DNA of 64,000 nt from Xylanibacter ruminicola Ga6B6 (GTDB lineage: Bacteria > Bacteroidota > Bacteroidia > Bacteroidales > Bacteroidaceae): the NCBI RefSeq assembly GCF_000687715.1, contig NZ_JHXD01000018.1:1-64000 (forward strand), written 5' to 3'. Every line of letters begins with the position of its first letter. Within the stretch, counting starts at the first letter, position 1. Position numbers and translations under genes: made by a program. Shown here one piece after another: positions 13,858 through 25,262 of the stretch. A model generated the notes under the pieces. That model saw only the letters and a program-made list of their open reading frames with translations, ran no database searches and had not been told where the DNA came from.

Positions 13858-16761
13858 ATGAAAACTAAATTTTTACTGACTATCGCAGCCATGGCACTTG
13901 GAATGAGTGCTCAGGCTAAGGATTACAAGTACGTCACCGTTCCTGGCGACATGATGCAAACCCGTATGTACACATTGGATAACGGATTGAAGGTGTACCT
14001 GAGTGTGAACACTGAGAAACCACGTATTCAGACTTATATTGCCGTACGTACCGGTTCGAAGAACGACCCTGCCGAAACCACAGGATTGGCTCACTATCTG
14101 GAGCACTTGATGTTTAAGGGCACCAAGCAGTTCGGTACTAACAACCCAGAGGCTGAGGCCCCACTGCTGGCAGAGATTGAGCAGCGCTACGAGGCTTATC
14201 GTAAGCTCACCGATCCTGAGGCTCGCAAAAAGGCATACCACGAGATTGACTCTGTTTCTCAGGTGGCTGCCCAGTACTTTATTCCTAATGAGTACGACAA
14301 ACTGATGGCTGCTATTGGTGCTGAGGGTACCAATGCCTATACATCTAACGATGTGACTTGCTATACCGAGAATATCCCATCGAACGAGATTGATAACTGG
14401 GCCAAGATTCAGGCCGACCGTTTCCAGAATATGGTGATTCGCGGTTTCCACACTGAGCTGGAGGCTGTGTATGAGGAGTATAACATCGGACTCACATCCG
14501 ACTCTCGTAAGCTCTTTGCTACCATCTCAAAGATGCTGTGGCCTAACCATCCTTATGGAACACAGACCACCATCGGTACTCAGGAGCACCTGAAGAACCC
14601 CTCAATCACCAATATCAAGAACTACTTTAATAAGTGGTATCGCCCTAATAACGTAGCCATCTGTATGGCTGGTGACTTCGATCCCGACAAGACCATCGCC
14701 ACCATCGATAAGTACTTCAGCACCTGGAAACCCGGTGCAGATGTGAAGCAGCCCACCTTCGCTCCGCTGCCAGCACTTACGCAGCCTAAGGACACCACCA
14801 TCGTTGGTCCTGAGGCCGAGCGCGTATGGATGGCTTGGCGCGCCAAGCAGGCCAATGCGTTGCAGGCTGATACCCTGCAGCTGTTGGAGGATGTGCTGAG
14901 CAATGGACGTGCCGGACTTTTCGACCTGGATCTGAACCAGACCATGAAGGTGCAGCGCGCCAATGGTGGTACCGAGCTCTTGCGCGATCATGGTGCTTTC
15001 TTCCTGATGGGTACACCTAAGCAGGGTCAGAGTCTGGAGGAAGTGCGCAGTCTGATGCTGGCCGAGATTGAGAAGCTGAAGAAGGGCGATTTCCCTGAGA
15101 GTCTGTTGCCAAGCATCATCAACAACTACAAGCGCAATCGCTATCAGGAGCTGGAGAGCAACGAGGGACGTGCTGATATGTTTGTAAACGCCTTTATTAA
15201 CGAGGTAGACTGGAAACAGGAGGTTGAGAGTATCGACCGCGTGTCGAAGATTACTAAGCAGGAACTGGTGGCTTTCGCCAACAAGTTCTTTACAGATGCA
15301 TATGTAACCGTATTCAAGAAGCAGGGTGTTGACAGCCTGCAGAAGAAAATTGACAAGCCTGCTATTACGCCCATCCCCACCAACCGCGACATGATGAGTG
15401 AGTTTGTGAAGGATGTACAGAATACAAAGGTAGAGCCTATCCAGCCAAGATTTGTTGACTTTAAGAAGGACCTGACCATCGCCAAGACTAAGAAGGGACT
15501 GCCACTAAAGTATGTGAAGAATACAGAGAACGGCCTGTTCCAGATGAACCTGCGCTATGAGTTTGGTCGCAAAGCCGACAATCGCTACGATGTAGCAACA
15601 GACTATATCGATTATCTGGGTACTGACAAGTACACTGCTGCTGAGCTGAAGCAGAAGTTCTATGAGCTTGGTTGCGACGTATTTATTGCCGAGGGTAGCG
15701 ATGCTATCAACGTGCACCTGATGGGTCTGAGCGAGAATATGCAGGCTGCTATGGCACTGGGCGAGGAACTGCTGCAGAACGCCAAGGTGGATAAGGCTGC
15801 TTACGACGAGATGGTGAGCCAGATTTTGAAGCGTCGTAATGATGGCAAGAAGAACCAGCGTGGCTACTTTAACTGGCTGTATAACTATGGTGTATTTGGC
15901 CAGCGCAACTACAGCAGAGACATCATGACTGAGGAGCAGCTGAAGAATACCGACCCACAGGTGTTTGTTGACCTGTTGAAGAACCTGAGCAGCTATGAGC
16001 ACAGCGTGGAGTATTATGGACCTATGAGCCTGAAGGAGGTTTCTGACATCGTGACAAAAATTCATAAGATGCCAAAGAAACTGATGCCTGTGCCACAGAA
16101 CAAAGAGTACGAGCGCCAGCAGACACCTACCAACGAGGTATGGATTGCACCATTCGACGCTAAGAATATCTATATGCGTATGTATCACGATGAGCATCGC
16201 GACTGGAATATTGATGAAGCTGCTGTAGTTAGTGTATTCAACGAGTACTTTGGTGGTGGCATGAATGGTATCGTGTTCCAGGAGATGCGTGAGGCACGTG
16301 GTCTGGCTTATAATGCCGCCGCCTACTATGGACGTCCTGACAAGAAGAGTGGCAAGGAAAGCTATTTTACCCACATCATCACTCAGAACGATAAGATGAT
16401 GGATTGTATCAATCACTTCCATAAGATTCTGAACGAGATGCCAGCCAGTGAGACTGCATTCAAGATTGCTAAGGATGCACTGACCAAGCAGTTGGCCAGC
16501 CTGCGTACCACCAAGATGAGCATCATCAATAAGTGGAACGCTATGAAGGAGCTGGGTCTGGACTACGATCTGAACCAGAAGATTTATCAGGATTTGGACA
16601 AGGTGACACTGCAGGATATGGTGAACTTCGAGAAGAAGACTATGGCCAATAAAACCTATCGCTACATTATTCTGGGCGATGAGAAGGAACTCGACATGAA
16701 GGCACTCGAGAAGATCGGTCCTGTGAAGAGACTGACTACCGAAGAAGTTTTTGGATACTAA
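13858..16761 (+). CDS. M16 family zinc metallopeptidase (two-lobed, secreted)
   Basis: A 967-residue protein with signal peptide (KFLLTIAAMALGMSAQA). The inverted zinc motif HYLEH lies at residues 79-83 (H79, E82, H83), with the downstream ELEAVYEEYNI segment giving the third ligand. Further M16 domains follow: an inactive-type second domain, then a second half containing the MREARGLAYNAAAYYG segment conserved in the C-terminal lobe. The double M16 arrangement encloses peptides in a chamber, so a periplasmic peptide-degrading role is likely. The ATG at 13858 agrees with the promoter and signal peptide. The fumarase gene starts 31 bp downstream and may be read through. Confidence 0.9.
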   Translation: MKTKFLLTIAAMALGMSAQAKDYKYVTVPGDMMQTRMYTLDNGLKVYLSVNTEKPRIQTYIAVRTGSKNDPAETTGLAHYLEHLMFKGTKQFGTNNPEAEAPLLAEIEQRYEAYRKLTDPEARKKAYHEIDSVSQVAAQYFIPNEYDKLMAAIGAEGTNAYTSNDVTCYTENIPSNEIDNWAKIQADRFQNMVIRGFHTELEAVYEEYNIGLTSDSRKLFATISKMLWPNHPYGTQTTIGTQEHLKNPSITNIKNYFNKWYRPNNVAICMAGDFDPDKTIATIDKYFSTWKPGADVKQPTFAPLPALTQPKDTTIVGPEAERVWMAWRAKQANALQADTLQLLEDVLSNGRAGLFDLDLNQTMKVQRANGGTELLRDHGAFFLMGTPKQGQSLEEVRSLMLAEIEKLKKGDFPESLLPSIINNYKRNRYQELESNEGRADMFVNAFINEVDWKQEVESIDRVSKITKQELVAFANKFFTDAYVTVFKKQGVDSLQKKIDKPAITPIPTNRDMMSEFVKDVQNTKVEPIQPRFVDFKKDLTIAKTKKGLPLKYVKNTENGLFQMNLRYEFGRKADNRYDVATDYIDYLGTDKYTAAELKQKFYELGCDVFIAEGSDAINVHLMGLSENMQAAMALGEELLQNAKVDKAAYDEMVSQILKRRNDGKKNQRGYFNWLYNYGVFGQRNYSRDIMTEEQLKNTDPQVFVDLLKNLSSYEHSVEYYGPMSLKEVSDIVTKIHKMPKKLMPVPQNKEYERQQTPTNEVWIAPFDAKNIYMRMYHDEHRDWNIDEAAVVSVFNEYFGGGMNGIVFQEMREARGLAYNAAAYYGRPDKKSGKESYFTHIITQNDKMMDCINHFHKILNEMPASETAFKIAKDALTKQLASLRTTKMSIINKWNAMKELGLDYDLNQKIYQDLDKVTLQDMVNFEKKTMANKTYRYIILGDEKELDMKALEKIGPVKRLTTEEVFGY

Positions 16762-16792
16762 AGATTAAGAGATAAATTTATATTTTGTGATT

Positions 16793-18442
16793 ATGGCTAA
16801 GACAGTTGAATTTAAGTATGCGCCCATGTTCCAGGTGGGCGAGGACAAGACGGAATATCGTCTGTTGTCAAAGGAAGGCGTAACTACCGCCGAGTTTGAA
16901 GGTAAGCAGATCGTGAAGGTTAGCAAAGAAGCCCTCACTCTCTTGGCCCAGCAGGCTTTCCACGATGTGGAGTTTATGCTGCGTCGCGAACATAACGAAC
17001 AGGTGGCTAAGATCCTCACCGATCCCGAGGCCTCTGAGAATGATAAGTATGTAGCCCTGCAGTTCCTGCGCAATGCAGAGGTGGCTTGCAAGGGTATCCT
17101 GCCTTTCTGTCAGGATACTGGTACTGCCATCATCCACGGTGAGAAGGGACAGCAGATATGGACTGGTTTCGAGGATGAAGAGGCTCTGAGCCTTGGTGTG
17201 TTCAACACCTTTACTCAGGACAACCTGCGCTACTCGCAGAACGCTCCTCTGAATATGTACGACGAGGTGAACACCCGTTGCAACCTGCCTGCACAGATTG
17301 ACATCGAGGCAACAGAGGGTGCTGAGTATAAGTTTGTGATGGTAGCTAAGGGTGGTGGCTCTGCCAACAAGACCTACTTCTACCCAATGACCAAGGCTAC
17401 CATCCAGAACGAGGGTACACTCATCCCATTCCTGGTAGAGAAGATGAAGAGTCTGGGTACAGCTGCATGTCCTCCATACCACATCGCATTCGTTATCGGT
17501 GGTACATCGGCTGAGAAGAACCTGCTGACAGTGAAGCTGGCTTCAATCAAGTTCTACGACGGTCTGCCAACAACTGGTGACGAGACCGGTCGTGCTTTCC
17601 GTGATATCGACCTGGAGCAGAAGCTGATTAAGGAGGCTCAGAAGATTGGACTGGGTGCACAGTTCGGTGGTAAGTATCTGGCACACGATATCCGTGTGAT
17701 CCGTCTGCCTCGTCATGGCGCCAGCTGTCCTATCGGTATGGGTGTAAGCTGCTCTGCCGACCGTAACATCAAGGCAAAGATCAATGCCGATGGTATCTGG
17801 CTGGAGAAGATGGATAGCAACCCAACAGAGCTGATTCCTGAGGAGTTGCGTAAGCCTGGTGAGGGCGGCAAGGGTATCGAGATCGATTTGAATGAGGGTA
17901 TCGATGCTGTACGTGCTGAGCTCTCTAAGTATCCTGTAAGCACCCGTGTGAACCTGAAGGGTACCATCATCGTGGCTCGTGATATCGCTCACGCTAAGCT
18001 CAAGGCTCGTCTGGATGCTGGTGAGGGTATGCCTGAGTACTTCAAGAAGTATCCTGTGCTGTATGCTGGACCTGCTAAGACTCCAGAGGGCTATCCTTGT
18101 GGATCGATGGGACCAACAACAGCTAACCGTATGGACCCATACGTTGATGAGTTCCAGGCTAACGGTGCATCACTGGTTATGATTGCTAAGGGTAACCGCT
18201 CGGATGTAGTTACCGAGGCTTGTAAGAAGCATGGTGGTTTCTACCTCGGAACCATTGGTGGTGTAGCCGCAGTTCTCTCTAAGAGCTCTATCAAGAGCAT
18301 TGAGTGCGTAGAGTACCCAGAGCTGGGTATGGAGGCTGTATGGAAGATTGAGGTTGAGGACTTCCCCGCATTCATCCTGGTTGACGACAAGGGTAATGAC
18401 TTCTTCAAGACCCTGAAGCCATGGACACCTTGCGCAAAATAA
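16793..18442 (+). CDS. Class I iron-sulfur fumarate hydratase
   Basis: A 549-residue single-chain class I fumarase (FumA/FumB type) interconverting fumarate and malate. Both domains are present: the N-terminal domain with C106 in LPFCQDTGT, and further cluster cysteines in TAACPPYH and [11 protein letters not shown], which together bind the oxygen-sensitive 4Fe-4S cluster. The C-terminal beta domain has the [15 protein letters not shown] segment. The enzyme fits the succinate-producing reductive branch of the TCA cycle in anaerobic Bacteroidales. The ATG at 16793 (MAKTVEFKY) is preferred to an in-frame GTG two codons upstream. The 3' end overlaps the next gene by 22 bp. Confidence 0.95.
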   Translation: MAKTVEFKYAPMFQVGEDKTEYRLLSKEGVTTAEFEGKQIVKVSKEALTLLAQQAFHDVEFMLRREHNEQVAKILTDPEASENDKYVALQFLRNAEVACKGILPFCQDTGTAIIHGEKGQQIWTGFEDEEALSLGVFNTFTQDNLRYSQNAPLNMYDEVNTRCNLPAQIDIEATEGAEYKFVMVAKGGGSANKTYFYPMTKATIQNEGTLIPFLVEKMKSLGTAACPPYHIAFVIGGTSAEKNLLTVKLASIKFYDGLPTTGDETGRAFRDIDLEQKLIKEAQKIGLGAQFGGKYLAHDIRVIRLPRHGASCPIGMGVSCSADRNIKAKINADGIWLEKMDSNPTELIPEELRKPGEGGKGIEIDLNEGIDAVRAELSKYPVSTRVNLKGTIIVARDIAHAKLKARLDAGEGMPEYFKKYPVLYAGPAKTPEGYPCGSMGPTTANRMDPYVDEFQANGASLVMIAKGNRSDVVTEACKKHGGFYLGTIGGVAAVLSKSSIKSIECVEYPELGMEAVWKIEVEDFPAFILVDDKGNDFFKTLKPWTPCAK

Positions 18443-19923
18443 TACAGTTCGCATTTGTGTTGCTGGTGGCAGTTGCCACCAGCGCACAGCGGCGAATGCC
18501 TTGTTTACGAAATATCCCCACTGATAAAGCTAAGACCCGCGGGGTGCTTAGCTATCCCGTTCAAGATTGGGATCCGCAGAAAGTGTATCGTCAGGCTGTG
18601 GTGCTGATATCCTTTGCCGATTGCGATTTTTCGATGGAGGATCCTGCCGCCTATTACCAGCGTTTGTTTAATGAGAATGGCTATAACGAGGGTTATGGTT
18701 TAGGCTCTGTGGCTGATTATTTTCGCGATCAGTCAGGTGGACTTTTTAACTTGCAGTTTGACATTTATGGCCCTATTAAGGTTAGCATCAGTGCAAAAGG
18801 TTCTTATAATAACTATGGCTTTAATGCTATGGAAGAGGCTTTGGCGGCATTGGATACCTTGACCACTCAAGACTTCTCTGTTTACGATTGGAATGGAGAT
18901 GGTGTGGTTGAACAGATGCTGTTTGTGGCAGCTGGTCTTTGCGGAAACCAGGCTTCGGGTTACATTTGGCCTAACACAGATTATACTACTTTTAATGCCC
19001 CAGGAAAAAAGGAAATGGTGAATACCTGTATAACTTGTGAACTGTGGAGAGACAAGACACTATGTGGTATTGGTACCATTTGCCACGAGTTTGCCCATTG
19101 CTTAGGGTTGCCTGATATCTACCCTACTAGTGGCTCAAGCTATTTCTCGGTGGTGGATGAGTGGGACCTGATGGATGGGGGAAACTACACCAACAAGGGT
19201 TGGTGCCCCCCCAACTTATCGATCTTGGAGAAAATGCTCTTGGGGTGGGGGACACCTACCGAACTGACAGAACCCACTACTATCACAGAAATGAAGCCTG
19301 TAAGTGAGGGAGGGGCAACCTATTTAATTCGTAACTCTGGCTGCACAAACGAGTACTATCTGCTGGAGAATCGAAGACAAACTAAGTGGGATTATGGTAT
19401 TCCTGGCAATGGCTTAGCAATTTTTCATGTAGATTACGATCAGGAAAGGTGGCATTTAAATGAAGTAAATATTGCTGATACCCTTTTCCGTTACGATTTG
19501 TTCCATGCGGATAGTAAGGATTACCTGACTTGGGATCCCAAGAATAATGGCAAGGATTTGGGGAAATATACGATGGACGACTGGTTGCGTAACAGGTACC
19601 TGAGTACCTCGACTTATCCTTATACCAATCCCGAAACGCAGTTGATAAACGATGTGCTGAATGATAGCAGTACACCTGCATCTACCGTGCATAATAAGAA
19701 TGCTGAAGGTGCCCTGCTGATGTCGAAGGCTATTACCAATATCCGTATAGCTGATGATGGTACGGTATCATTCGATTTTATGAAAGGTACATCGGACATC
19801 CAGCCGATTATCGAGGTAAAGGATACTGATAATCGTTGGTACGACCTGCAAGGCCGACAGCTACAAGGCGAACCACGCCAGAAAGGAGTTTATATCCATA
19901 ACAGAAAAAAGGTTGCTCGATAA
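18421..19923 (+). CDS. Secreted M6-family (immune inhibitor A-like) metalloprotease
   Basis: A 500-residue protein with signal peptide ([17 protein letters not shown]). The zinc-binding motif HEFAH lies at residues 222-226 within [14 protein letters not shown], followed by WDLMDGGNY, which has the Met-turn of M6/metzincin proteases. The tail WYDLQGRQL...[11 protein letters not shown] is the C-terminal module common on secreted Bacteroidota proteins and linked to cell-surface sorting. The ATG at 18421 lies inside the fumarase gene, but it is needed for an intact signal peptide. The 22-bp overlap suggests translational coupling to fumarase, an odd functional pairing. The stop codon sits in the loop of the terminator. 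Confidence 0.85.
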   Translation: MDTLRKIIQFAFVLLVAVATSAQRRMPCLRNIPTDKAKTRGVLSYPVQDWDPQKVYRQAVVLISFADCDFSMEDPAAYYQRLFNENGYNEGYGLGSVADYFRDQSGGLFNLQFDIYGPIKVSISAKGSYNNYGFNAMEEALAALDTLTTQDFSVYDWNGDGVVEQMLFVAAGLCGNQASGYIWPNTDYTTFNAPGKKEMVNTCITCELWRDKTLCGIGTICHEFAHCLGLPDIYPTSGSSYFSVVDEWDLMDGGNYTNKGWCPPNLSILEKMLLGWGTPTELTEPTTITEMKPVSEGGATYLIRNSGCTNEYYLLENRRQTKWDYGIPGNGLAIFHVDYDQERWHLNEVNIADTLFRYDLFHADSKDYLTWDPKNNGKDLGKYTMDDWLRNRYLSTSTYPYTNPETQLINDVLNDSSTPASTVHNKNAEGALLMSKAITNIRIADDGTVSFDFMKGTSDIQPIIEVKDTDNRWYDLQGRQLQGEPRQKGVYIHNRKKVAR

Positions 19924-19940
19924 CTCGAGCAACCCTTTTT
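19911..19940. terminator. Shared terminator between the M6 protease gene and clpB
   Basis: GGTTGCTCGA (19911-19920) pairs with TCGAGCAACC (19925-19934), with an A-run before and a T-run after. The M6 stop codon TAA is in the loop. Confidence 0.85.
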
Positions 19941-19941
19941 C

Positions 19942-22452
19942 TTAATTCCTAAAGATTAGTCCTTCGCCGTATTCATCGATGATGATAGGTTTGGTGCGAT
20001 CCACCTCGTCTGACAGGATCTTCTTCGACAGGTCGTTGAGCACGAACTGCTGGATGGCACGCTTTACAGGACGAGCACCATAGTCGGGATCGTAACCCTG
20101 CTCGGCCAGATAGTCGATGGCCTGTGGTGTACACTCTAAGGTGATGCCCTGAGGTGCCAGCATATCGGTAACCTTCTTCATCTGCAACTTCACTACGTCG
20201 GCAATCTGTTCCTTGGTAAGAGGTGTAAAGGTGATAATCTCATCAATACGGTTCAGGAACTCTGGGCGCATAGTGGCTCTGAGTTGCTCACGGGTAGCGT
20301 TCGAGGTCATGATAATGATGGTGTTCTTAAAGTTGGCGGTACGTCCCTTGTTGTCCGTCAAACGTCCATCGTCCAGCACCTGCAACAGAATGTTGAACAC
20401 ATCCGGATGGGCCTTCTCAATCTCATCGAACAGCACTACCGAGTAAGGCTTGCGGCGCACGGCCTCGGTCAGTTGTCCACCCTCGTCGTAGCCTACGTAT
20501 CCTGGAGGTGCACCAATCAGTCGGCTCACGCTGTATTTCTCCTGATACTCACTCATGTCGATACGCGTCATCATGGTCTCGTCGTTAAACAGATAGTCGG
20601 CCAAGGTCTTGGCGAGCTCTGTTTTACCTACACCTGTGGTACCTAAGAAGATGAAACTTGCGATAGGACGCTTAGGATCCTGCAAACCAGCACGACTGCG
20701 GCGCACAGCATCAGATACAGCGATAATGGCTTCGTCCTGACCAATCACGCGCTTGTGCAACTCATCCTCCAGATGCAACAGCTTTTCGCGTTCGCTCTGC
20801 ATCATCTTGGTAACAGGGATGCCTGTCCAGCGGCTTACTACCTCGGCGATGTCATCGGCGGTAACCTCTTCGCGAACCAGAGAGTTATCGCCTTGGGCAT
20901 TGGCCAGCTGACTCTGGATATGTGCAATGTCGTCCTCAAGTGCTTTCAGTTTCGAGTAACGTATTTCGGCTACCTTACCATAGTCGCCCTCGCGCTCAGC
21001 ACGTTCTGCCTCCAGTTTGAGGTTCTCAATGTCCTGCTTGTCCTGCTGGATTTTGTTGATGAGTTGGCGCTCGCCTTCCCACTTGGCACGGAACTGGGTT
21101 TCCTGCTCCTTCAGTTCGGCGATGTCCTTATCCAACTGTGCTATCTTCTGGGTGTCGCCCTCTCTCTTGATAGCCTCGCGCTCGATTTCGAGCTGGGCCA
21201 AACGGCGGGTAATCTCATCCAATTCCTCAGGTACCGAGTCGCGCTCCATACGTAACTTGGCTGCGGCCTCGTCCATCAGGTCGATAGCCTTATCAGGCAG
21301 GAATCGCTCGCTGATATATCGCTCTGAGAGTTGTACGGCAGCGATACAGGCATCGTCCTGGATACGTACCTTGTGGTGATTTTCGTAGCGCTCTTTCAAG
21401 CCTCGCAGAATACTGATGGCGCTCAGTTCATCAGGCTCATCTACCATCACAGTCTGGAATCGACGCTCCAGGGCCTTATCCTTTTCAAAGTATTTCTGAT
21501 ACTCGTTCAGTGTAGTGGCACCAATGGCTCTCAGTTCGCCACGTGCCAGGGCTGGCTTCAGAATGTTGGCGGCATCCATGGCACCCTCGCCACCGCCGGC
21601 ACCTACCAGGGTGTGGATCTCGTCGATAAACAGGATGATGCGGCCCTCAGCCTTGGTCACCTCGTTGATCACACTCTTCAGGCGCTCCTCAAATTCTCCT
21701 TTGTACTTGGCACCAGCTACCAGCGCACCCATATCCAGCGAGTAGAGTTGCTTGTCCTTCAGGTTCTCAGGTACATCGCCACGCACAATACGGCCAGCCA
21801 GTCCCTCAACGATGGCAGTCTTACCCGTACCAGGTTCACCTATTAATATAGGGTTGTTCTTGGTGCGACGACTCAGAATCTGCAGCACACGACGGATCTC
21901 ATCGTCGCGACCAATCACTGGGTCCAGCTTGCCTTGTCGCGCCAGATCAACCAGGTTCTTGGCGTATTTCTCCAAACTCTGGTAGTTGTCGTCGGCACTC
22001 TGCGATTGTACTTTCTGTCCCTGGCGCAACTCCTGAATAGCAGCCTGCATTTCCTTCTCGGTACAGCCGGCATCCTTCATAATGCGCGAGGCGGTAGAGT
22101 TAACTTTGAGCAGGGCGAGTAGGATAGGTTCTACCGATACAAACTCGTCGCCACCTTTTTGGGCTACCTCTTGCGCGCGCACGAGTACATTATTACTATC
22201 ACTGGAGAGATAAGGCTGACCAGCGCCCTGCACTTTGGGCAGATGCTGTATCTCCTGATCTACCAGTAACTCTATCTGCTGGGCATTCACACCCAACTTC
22301 TGGAAGATGAAGGTGGTTACATCCTTCGCCTTCTCTATCACACCTTTCAGTATGTGTACAGGTTCGATGACCTGCTGACCATTCATCTGGGCACTGTTTA
22401 CTGCCTGCTGAATGGCTTCTTGTGCTTTAATTGTAAACTTGTCGAATGTCAT
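19942..22452 (-). CDS. clpB: Disaggregase ClpB (Hsp100), slightly short
   Basis: An 836-residue ClpB: N-terminal double Clp domain ([17 protein letters not shown]), first AAA+ ring with GEPGTGKT and [12 protein letters not shown], the coiled-coil M domain (about residues 400-520), and second AAA+ ring with [22 protein letters not shown] and the Arg finger region [10 protein letters not shown]. It extracts and refolds aggregated proteins with DnaK. The segment after IIIMTSN is unusually short: it goes almost directly to [14 protein letters not shown], whereas most ClpBs have about 25 more residues there. No sigma-32-like or HrcA operator was recognised upstream. The gene is monocistronic. Confidence 0.95.
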   Translation of the reverse strand: MTFDKFTIKAQEAIQQAVNSAQMNGQQVIEPVHILKGVIEKAKDVTTFIFQKLGVNAQQIELLVDQEIQHLPKVQGAGQPYLSSDSNNVLVRAQEVAQKGGDEFVSVEPILLALLKVNSTASRIMKDAGCTEKEMQAAIQELRQGQKVQSQSADDNYQSLEKYAKNLVDLARQGKLDPVIGRDDEIRRVLQILSRRTKNNPILIGEPGTGKTAIVEGLAGRIVRGDVPENLKDKQLYSLDMGALVAGAKYKGEFEERLKSVINEVTKAEGRIILFIDEIHTLVGAGGGEGAMDAANILKPALARGELRAIGATTLNEYQKYFEKDKALERRFQTVMVDEPDELSAISILRGLKERYENHHKVRIQDDACIAAVQLSERYISERFLPDKAIDLMDEAAAKLRMERDSVPEELDEITRRLAQLEIEREAIKREGDTQKIAQLDKDIAELKEQETQFRAKWEGERQLINKIQQDKQDIENLKLEAERAEREGDYGKVAEIRYSKLKALEDDIAHIQSQLANAQGDNSLVREEVTADDIAEVVSRWTGIPVTKMMQSEREKLLHLEDELHKRVIGQDEAIIAVSDAVRRSRAGLQDPKRPIASFIFLGTTGVGKTELAKTLADYLFNDETMMTRIDMSEYQEKYSVSRLIGAPPGYVGYDEGGQLTEAVRRKPYSVVLFDEIEKAHPDVFNILLQVLDDGRLTDNKGRTANFKNTIIIMTSNATREQLRATMRPEFLNRIDEIITFTPLTKEQIADVVKLQMKKVTDMLAPQGITLECTPQAIDYLAEQGYDPDYGARPVKRAIQQFVLNDLSKKILSDEVDRTKPIIIDEYGEGLIFRN

Positions 22453-22586
22453 ATATAACTCCTTTCTTTATTATTATTCCTATGTTCTTATTATCCAAAA
22501 CCATGCCGAGTGAATAAATGCTGACAAAATGGCATTGATATATGTCTGTTTGTCGCAGTACTCCTGAAAATCCATATAAATGTGGA

Positions 22587-22617
22587 TTGCTCAAGTTGCA
22601 AAAATTGCGTACCTTTG
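22587..22617 (+). promoter_or_regulatory. Promoter TTG-N20-TAccTTTG for the TonB-dependent receptor gene
   Basis: TTG at 22587-22589 and TACCTTTG at 22610-22617, 32 bp before the ATG at 22650. Confidence 0.7.
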
Positions 22618-22649
22618 CAGCGCAATTAAGAACATAAGTTGTAAAATTG

Positions 22650-25142
22650 ATGAATAAGAAGATTGTTTTCGTGCTTTTGGCACTGGGTGGCCAGCTTTCT
22701 GGCCTGGCCACTCCTCTTTTTAGTCTCGATACTGAGGCTCTTAGCGATTCAAGTAAAGTAGTCGACCTCGACGAGGTAGTTGTAGTTTCGCAGCCTAAGG
22801 AGCAGGTTCGCCTGCGTCTGCTGCCTGTGAGCAGCAACGTGTTTGGTAGCGAGCAGCTTCAGCAGCTCAACGTACATGATCTGTCGCAGCTGTCGCAGTA
22901 TGTACCTTCGTTTGTGATGCCATCGTATGGTTCGCGCCTCACCTCGTCGATGTATATCCGTGGTATCGGTTCGCGTATCAACAACCCTGCAGTAGGTGTG
23001 TATTACGATAATATCCCACTGATGTCGAAGTCGGCTTTCAATAACCATTTCTATATGCTGGATCGTGTAGACGTGCTGCGTGGTCCCCAGGGTTCGCTCT
23101 ATGGCATGAACACTGAGGGTGGACTGGTACGTATCTACTCTAAGAATCCTATGGAATCGGCTTGCCGCTTGCTACCGGAGGGACGCAAGAATTATCAGGG
23201 CACTGATATCAAGTTGGGTATCGGCACAGGTCTGTATAGCAATGTAGAGGTGGCTCACTACCATCGTCCATCTGAGAAGCTGGCATTCAGCGTGGCTGGT
23301 TTCTACAGCGGTCTGAAGGGCTTTATCAATAATCAGAACTTCGACCAGAAGAATGACCTGACCAACGAGGCTGGTGGTAAACTCCGTCTGATCTATGCCC
23401 CAAACAAGCAGCTGAAGTTTGACTGGACTGCTGATTATCAGTATGTAAACCAGAATGGTTTCGGCTATGGAGAATTCCAACCTTTTGAATGGAGTTCGGT
23501 AAAACCTTATACCATGAAGCCTGATGACCCTGCCACCACCATTATGAATGGTTACAAGCGCAATATGTTCACCACAGGTTTGAACATTGGTTACGAGACA
23601 GAGAGCCTGCTCTTTACCTCAACCACCAGCTATCAGTACCTGAACGACCTGATGCTGATGGACCAGGATTATATGACAGGCGATTATCTGCAGCTTAATC
23701 AGGCTCAGAAGATGAACGCCATCACTCAGGAGTTTGTGCTGCGTAGCAACAACAAGGGTCTGATTCGTCAGATATTCCCAAGTCGTTGGCAGCATGCTAC
23801 AGGTTTGTTCGCTTCGTACCAGTGGCTTAACACCAATGCACCCGTGCTCTTTGGCGATGGCATCACAGGTCCTATCGGCAATGCGATTGCCAATGCTATG
23901 AAGAACTCTATGCTCCAGGCTATGATTGGTCGCTATATGGGGCAGGGTATGAGTGCCCAGGCTGCTCAGACTGCTGCTCAGGCTGCAGTAGATAAGATGG
24001 GTGTAACCATGACTGCCGAGATGGCTGTGCCTGGTGAGTACAAAACTCCAACTTGGAACTTTGCAGCTTTCCACGAGAGTAACATCCTGTTGGGCGACAA
24101 CTGGAAGCTTACCCTTGGTTTGCGCTTTAATATAGATAAGGTGAAGATTGAGTACGATGCTTTGGCTTATATGAACATGACTGGTGGTACAGCCAATGCT
24201 ACAGCTACCTATCACCTCACATCGCATGTACAGGACAGTCGCTCTAAGAGCTACACCCAGCTGCTGCCAAAGGTGGCGCTGACCTATAGCTTCGACGAGA
24301 ATATTGGTAATATCTACGCACTGGTATCAAAGGGCTATCGCGCTGGTGGATACAATTTCCAGATGTTCAGCGATGTGCTGCAGACTGAGTTGAATGCGCA
24401 TCAGCAGGACGCTATGCGTGGTGACTACGATGTGGAGCACACTGCTGCCGACTATGATGCTATCAACGAGACTATCGCATATAAGCCAGAGGAGAGTTGG
24501 AACTATGAGATTGGTACCCACCTCAACCTGTTTGGTGGTAGCACCCACTTCGACTTGGCTCTTTACTACATGCAGATTCGCAATCAACAGCTGTCGATCA
24601 TGGAGCCTAACAGCAACTATGGTCGCATAATGGTCAATGCAGGTAAGAGTCACTCATGCGGACTTGAGGCTACTCTGCGTGGAAAGGCTATCGACAATGC
24701 TCTCGACTGGGCTGTAACCTATGCATTCACAAATGCTAAGTTTGATGAGTACCAGCATACCGTAGGTGGTTCTACATCTCCAAATACGGATACATTCGCT
24801 GGCGATTACGATGGCAACTATGTTCCATTCGTTCCCCAGCACACTCTTAGCGCTATGGTTGACTGGCACATTGGCAAGTTCACCATTGGTGCCAACATGA
24901 ATGGCCAGGGTAAAACATGGTGGGACGAGGCTAACACCTACGCCCAGAAGTTCTATGCTGTGGCTGGTGCACATGCTGATTACGACTTCGGACCAGTGCT
25001 GGTATCGCTTTGGGGACGAAACCTCACCAACACGCACTACAATACATTTGCCGTTGCATCGAGTGCTGTAGGTGGAACTCACTACTTCGCTCAGCGAGCA
25101 ACACCTATCCAGGTTGGATTAGACGTAAACATTCACTTCTAA
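22650..25142 (+). CDS. TonB-dependent outer membrane receptor
   Basis: An 830-residue receptor with signal peptide (IVFVLLALGGQLSGLATP) and TonB box VDLDEVVVV at about residues 36-44. The plug domain follows (SSMYIRGIGSRINNPAVGVYYDN, VLRGPQGSLYGMNTEGG), then a 22-strand barrel ending in the aromatic residue expected for BAM insertion (DVNIHF). It lacks the CarboxypepD_reg-like N-terminal domain of SusC proteins and has no SusD partner. It is therefore more likely an iron-chelate, vitamin or small-molecule receptor; the ligand is not inferable. The ATG at 22650 is chosen over the TTG immediately before it. Confidence 0.88.
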   Translation: MNKKIVFVLLALGGQLSGLATPLFSLDTEALSDSSKVVDLDEVVVVSQPKEQVRLRLLPVSSNVFGSEQLQQLNVHDLSQLSQYVPSFVMPSYGSRLTSSMYIRGIGSRINNPAVGVYYDNIPLMSKSAFNNHFYMLDRVDVLRGPQGSLYGMNTEGGLVRIYSKNPMESACRLLPEGRKNYQGTDIKLGIGTGLYSNVEVAHYHRPSEKLAFSVAGFYSGLKGFINNQNFDQKNDLTNEAGGKLRLIYAPNKQLKFDWTADYQYVNQNGFGYGEFQPFEWSSVKPYTMKPDDPATTIMNGYKRNMFTTGLNIGYETESLLFTSTTSYQYLNDLMLMDQDYMTGDYLQLNQAQKMNAITQEFVLRSNNKGLIRQIFPSRWQHATGLFASYQWLNTNAPVLFGDGITGPIGNAIANAMKNSMLQAMIGRYMGQGMSAQAAQTAAQAAVDKMGVTMTAEMAVPGEYKTPTWNFAAFHESNILLGDNWKLTLGLRFNIDKVKIEYDALAYMNMTGGTANATATYHLTSHVQDSRSKSYTQLLPKVALTYSFDENIGNIYALVSKGYRAGGYNFQMFSDVLQTELNAHQQDAMRGDYDVEHTAADYDAINETIAYKPEESWNYEIGTHLNLFGGSTHFDLALYYMQIRNQQLSIMEPNSNYGRIMVNAGKSHSCGLEATLRGKAIDNALDWAVTYAFTNAKFDEYQHTVGGSTSPNTDTFAGDYDGNYVPFVPQHTLSAMVDWHIGKFTIGANMNGQGKTWWDEANTYAQKFYAVAGAHADYDFGPVLVSLWGRNLTNTHYNTFAVASSAVGGTHYFAQRATPIQVGLDVNIHF

Positions 25143-25150
25143 GCATAAAA

Positions 25151-25180
25151 AAACCTCGCCGATTGGCGAGGCTTTTTTTG
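25151..25180 (+). terminator. Intrinsic terminator after the receptor gene
   Basis: CCTCGCC (25154-25160) pairs with GGCGAGG (25165-25171) around a GATT loop, flanked by A- and T-runs. Confidence 0.85.
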
Positions 25181-25262
25181 CTATATAAACCTTATACTTT
25201 ATTAGCCTTGACCTACAGTCGAGCCTGCTTGCGTTCGGCAATCGATGCAAGCATCATTACAC

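Noticed and set aside
25203..25250. Minus-strand 14-codon frame MMLASIAERKQARL after typA
   Set aside because: Too short to support, no start signal, and lies in the typA downstream spacer.
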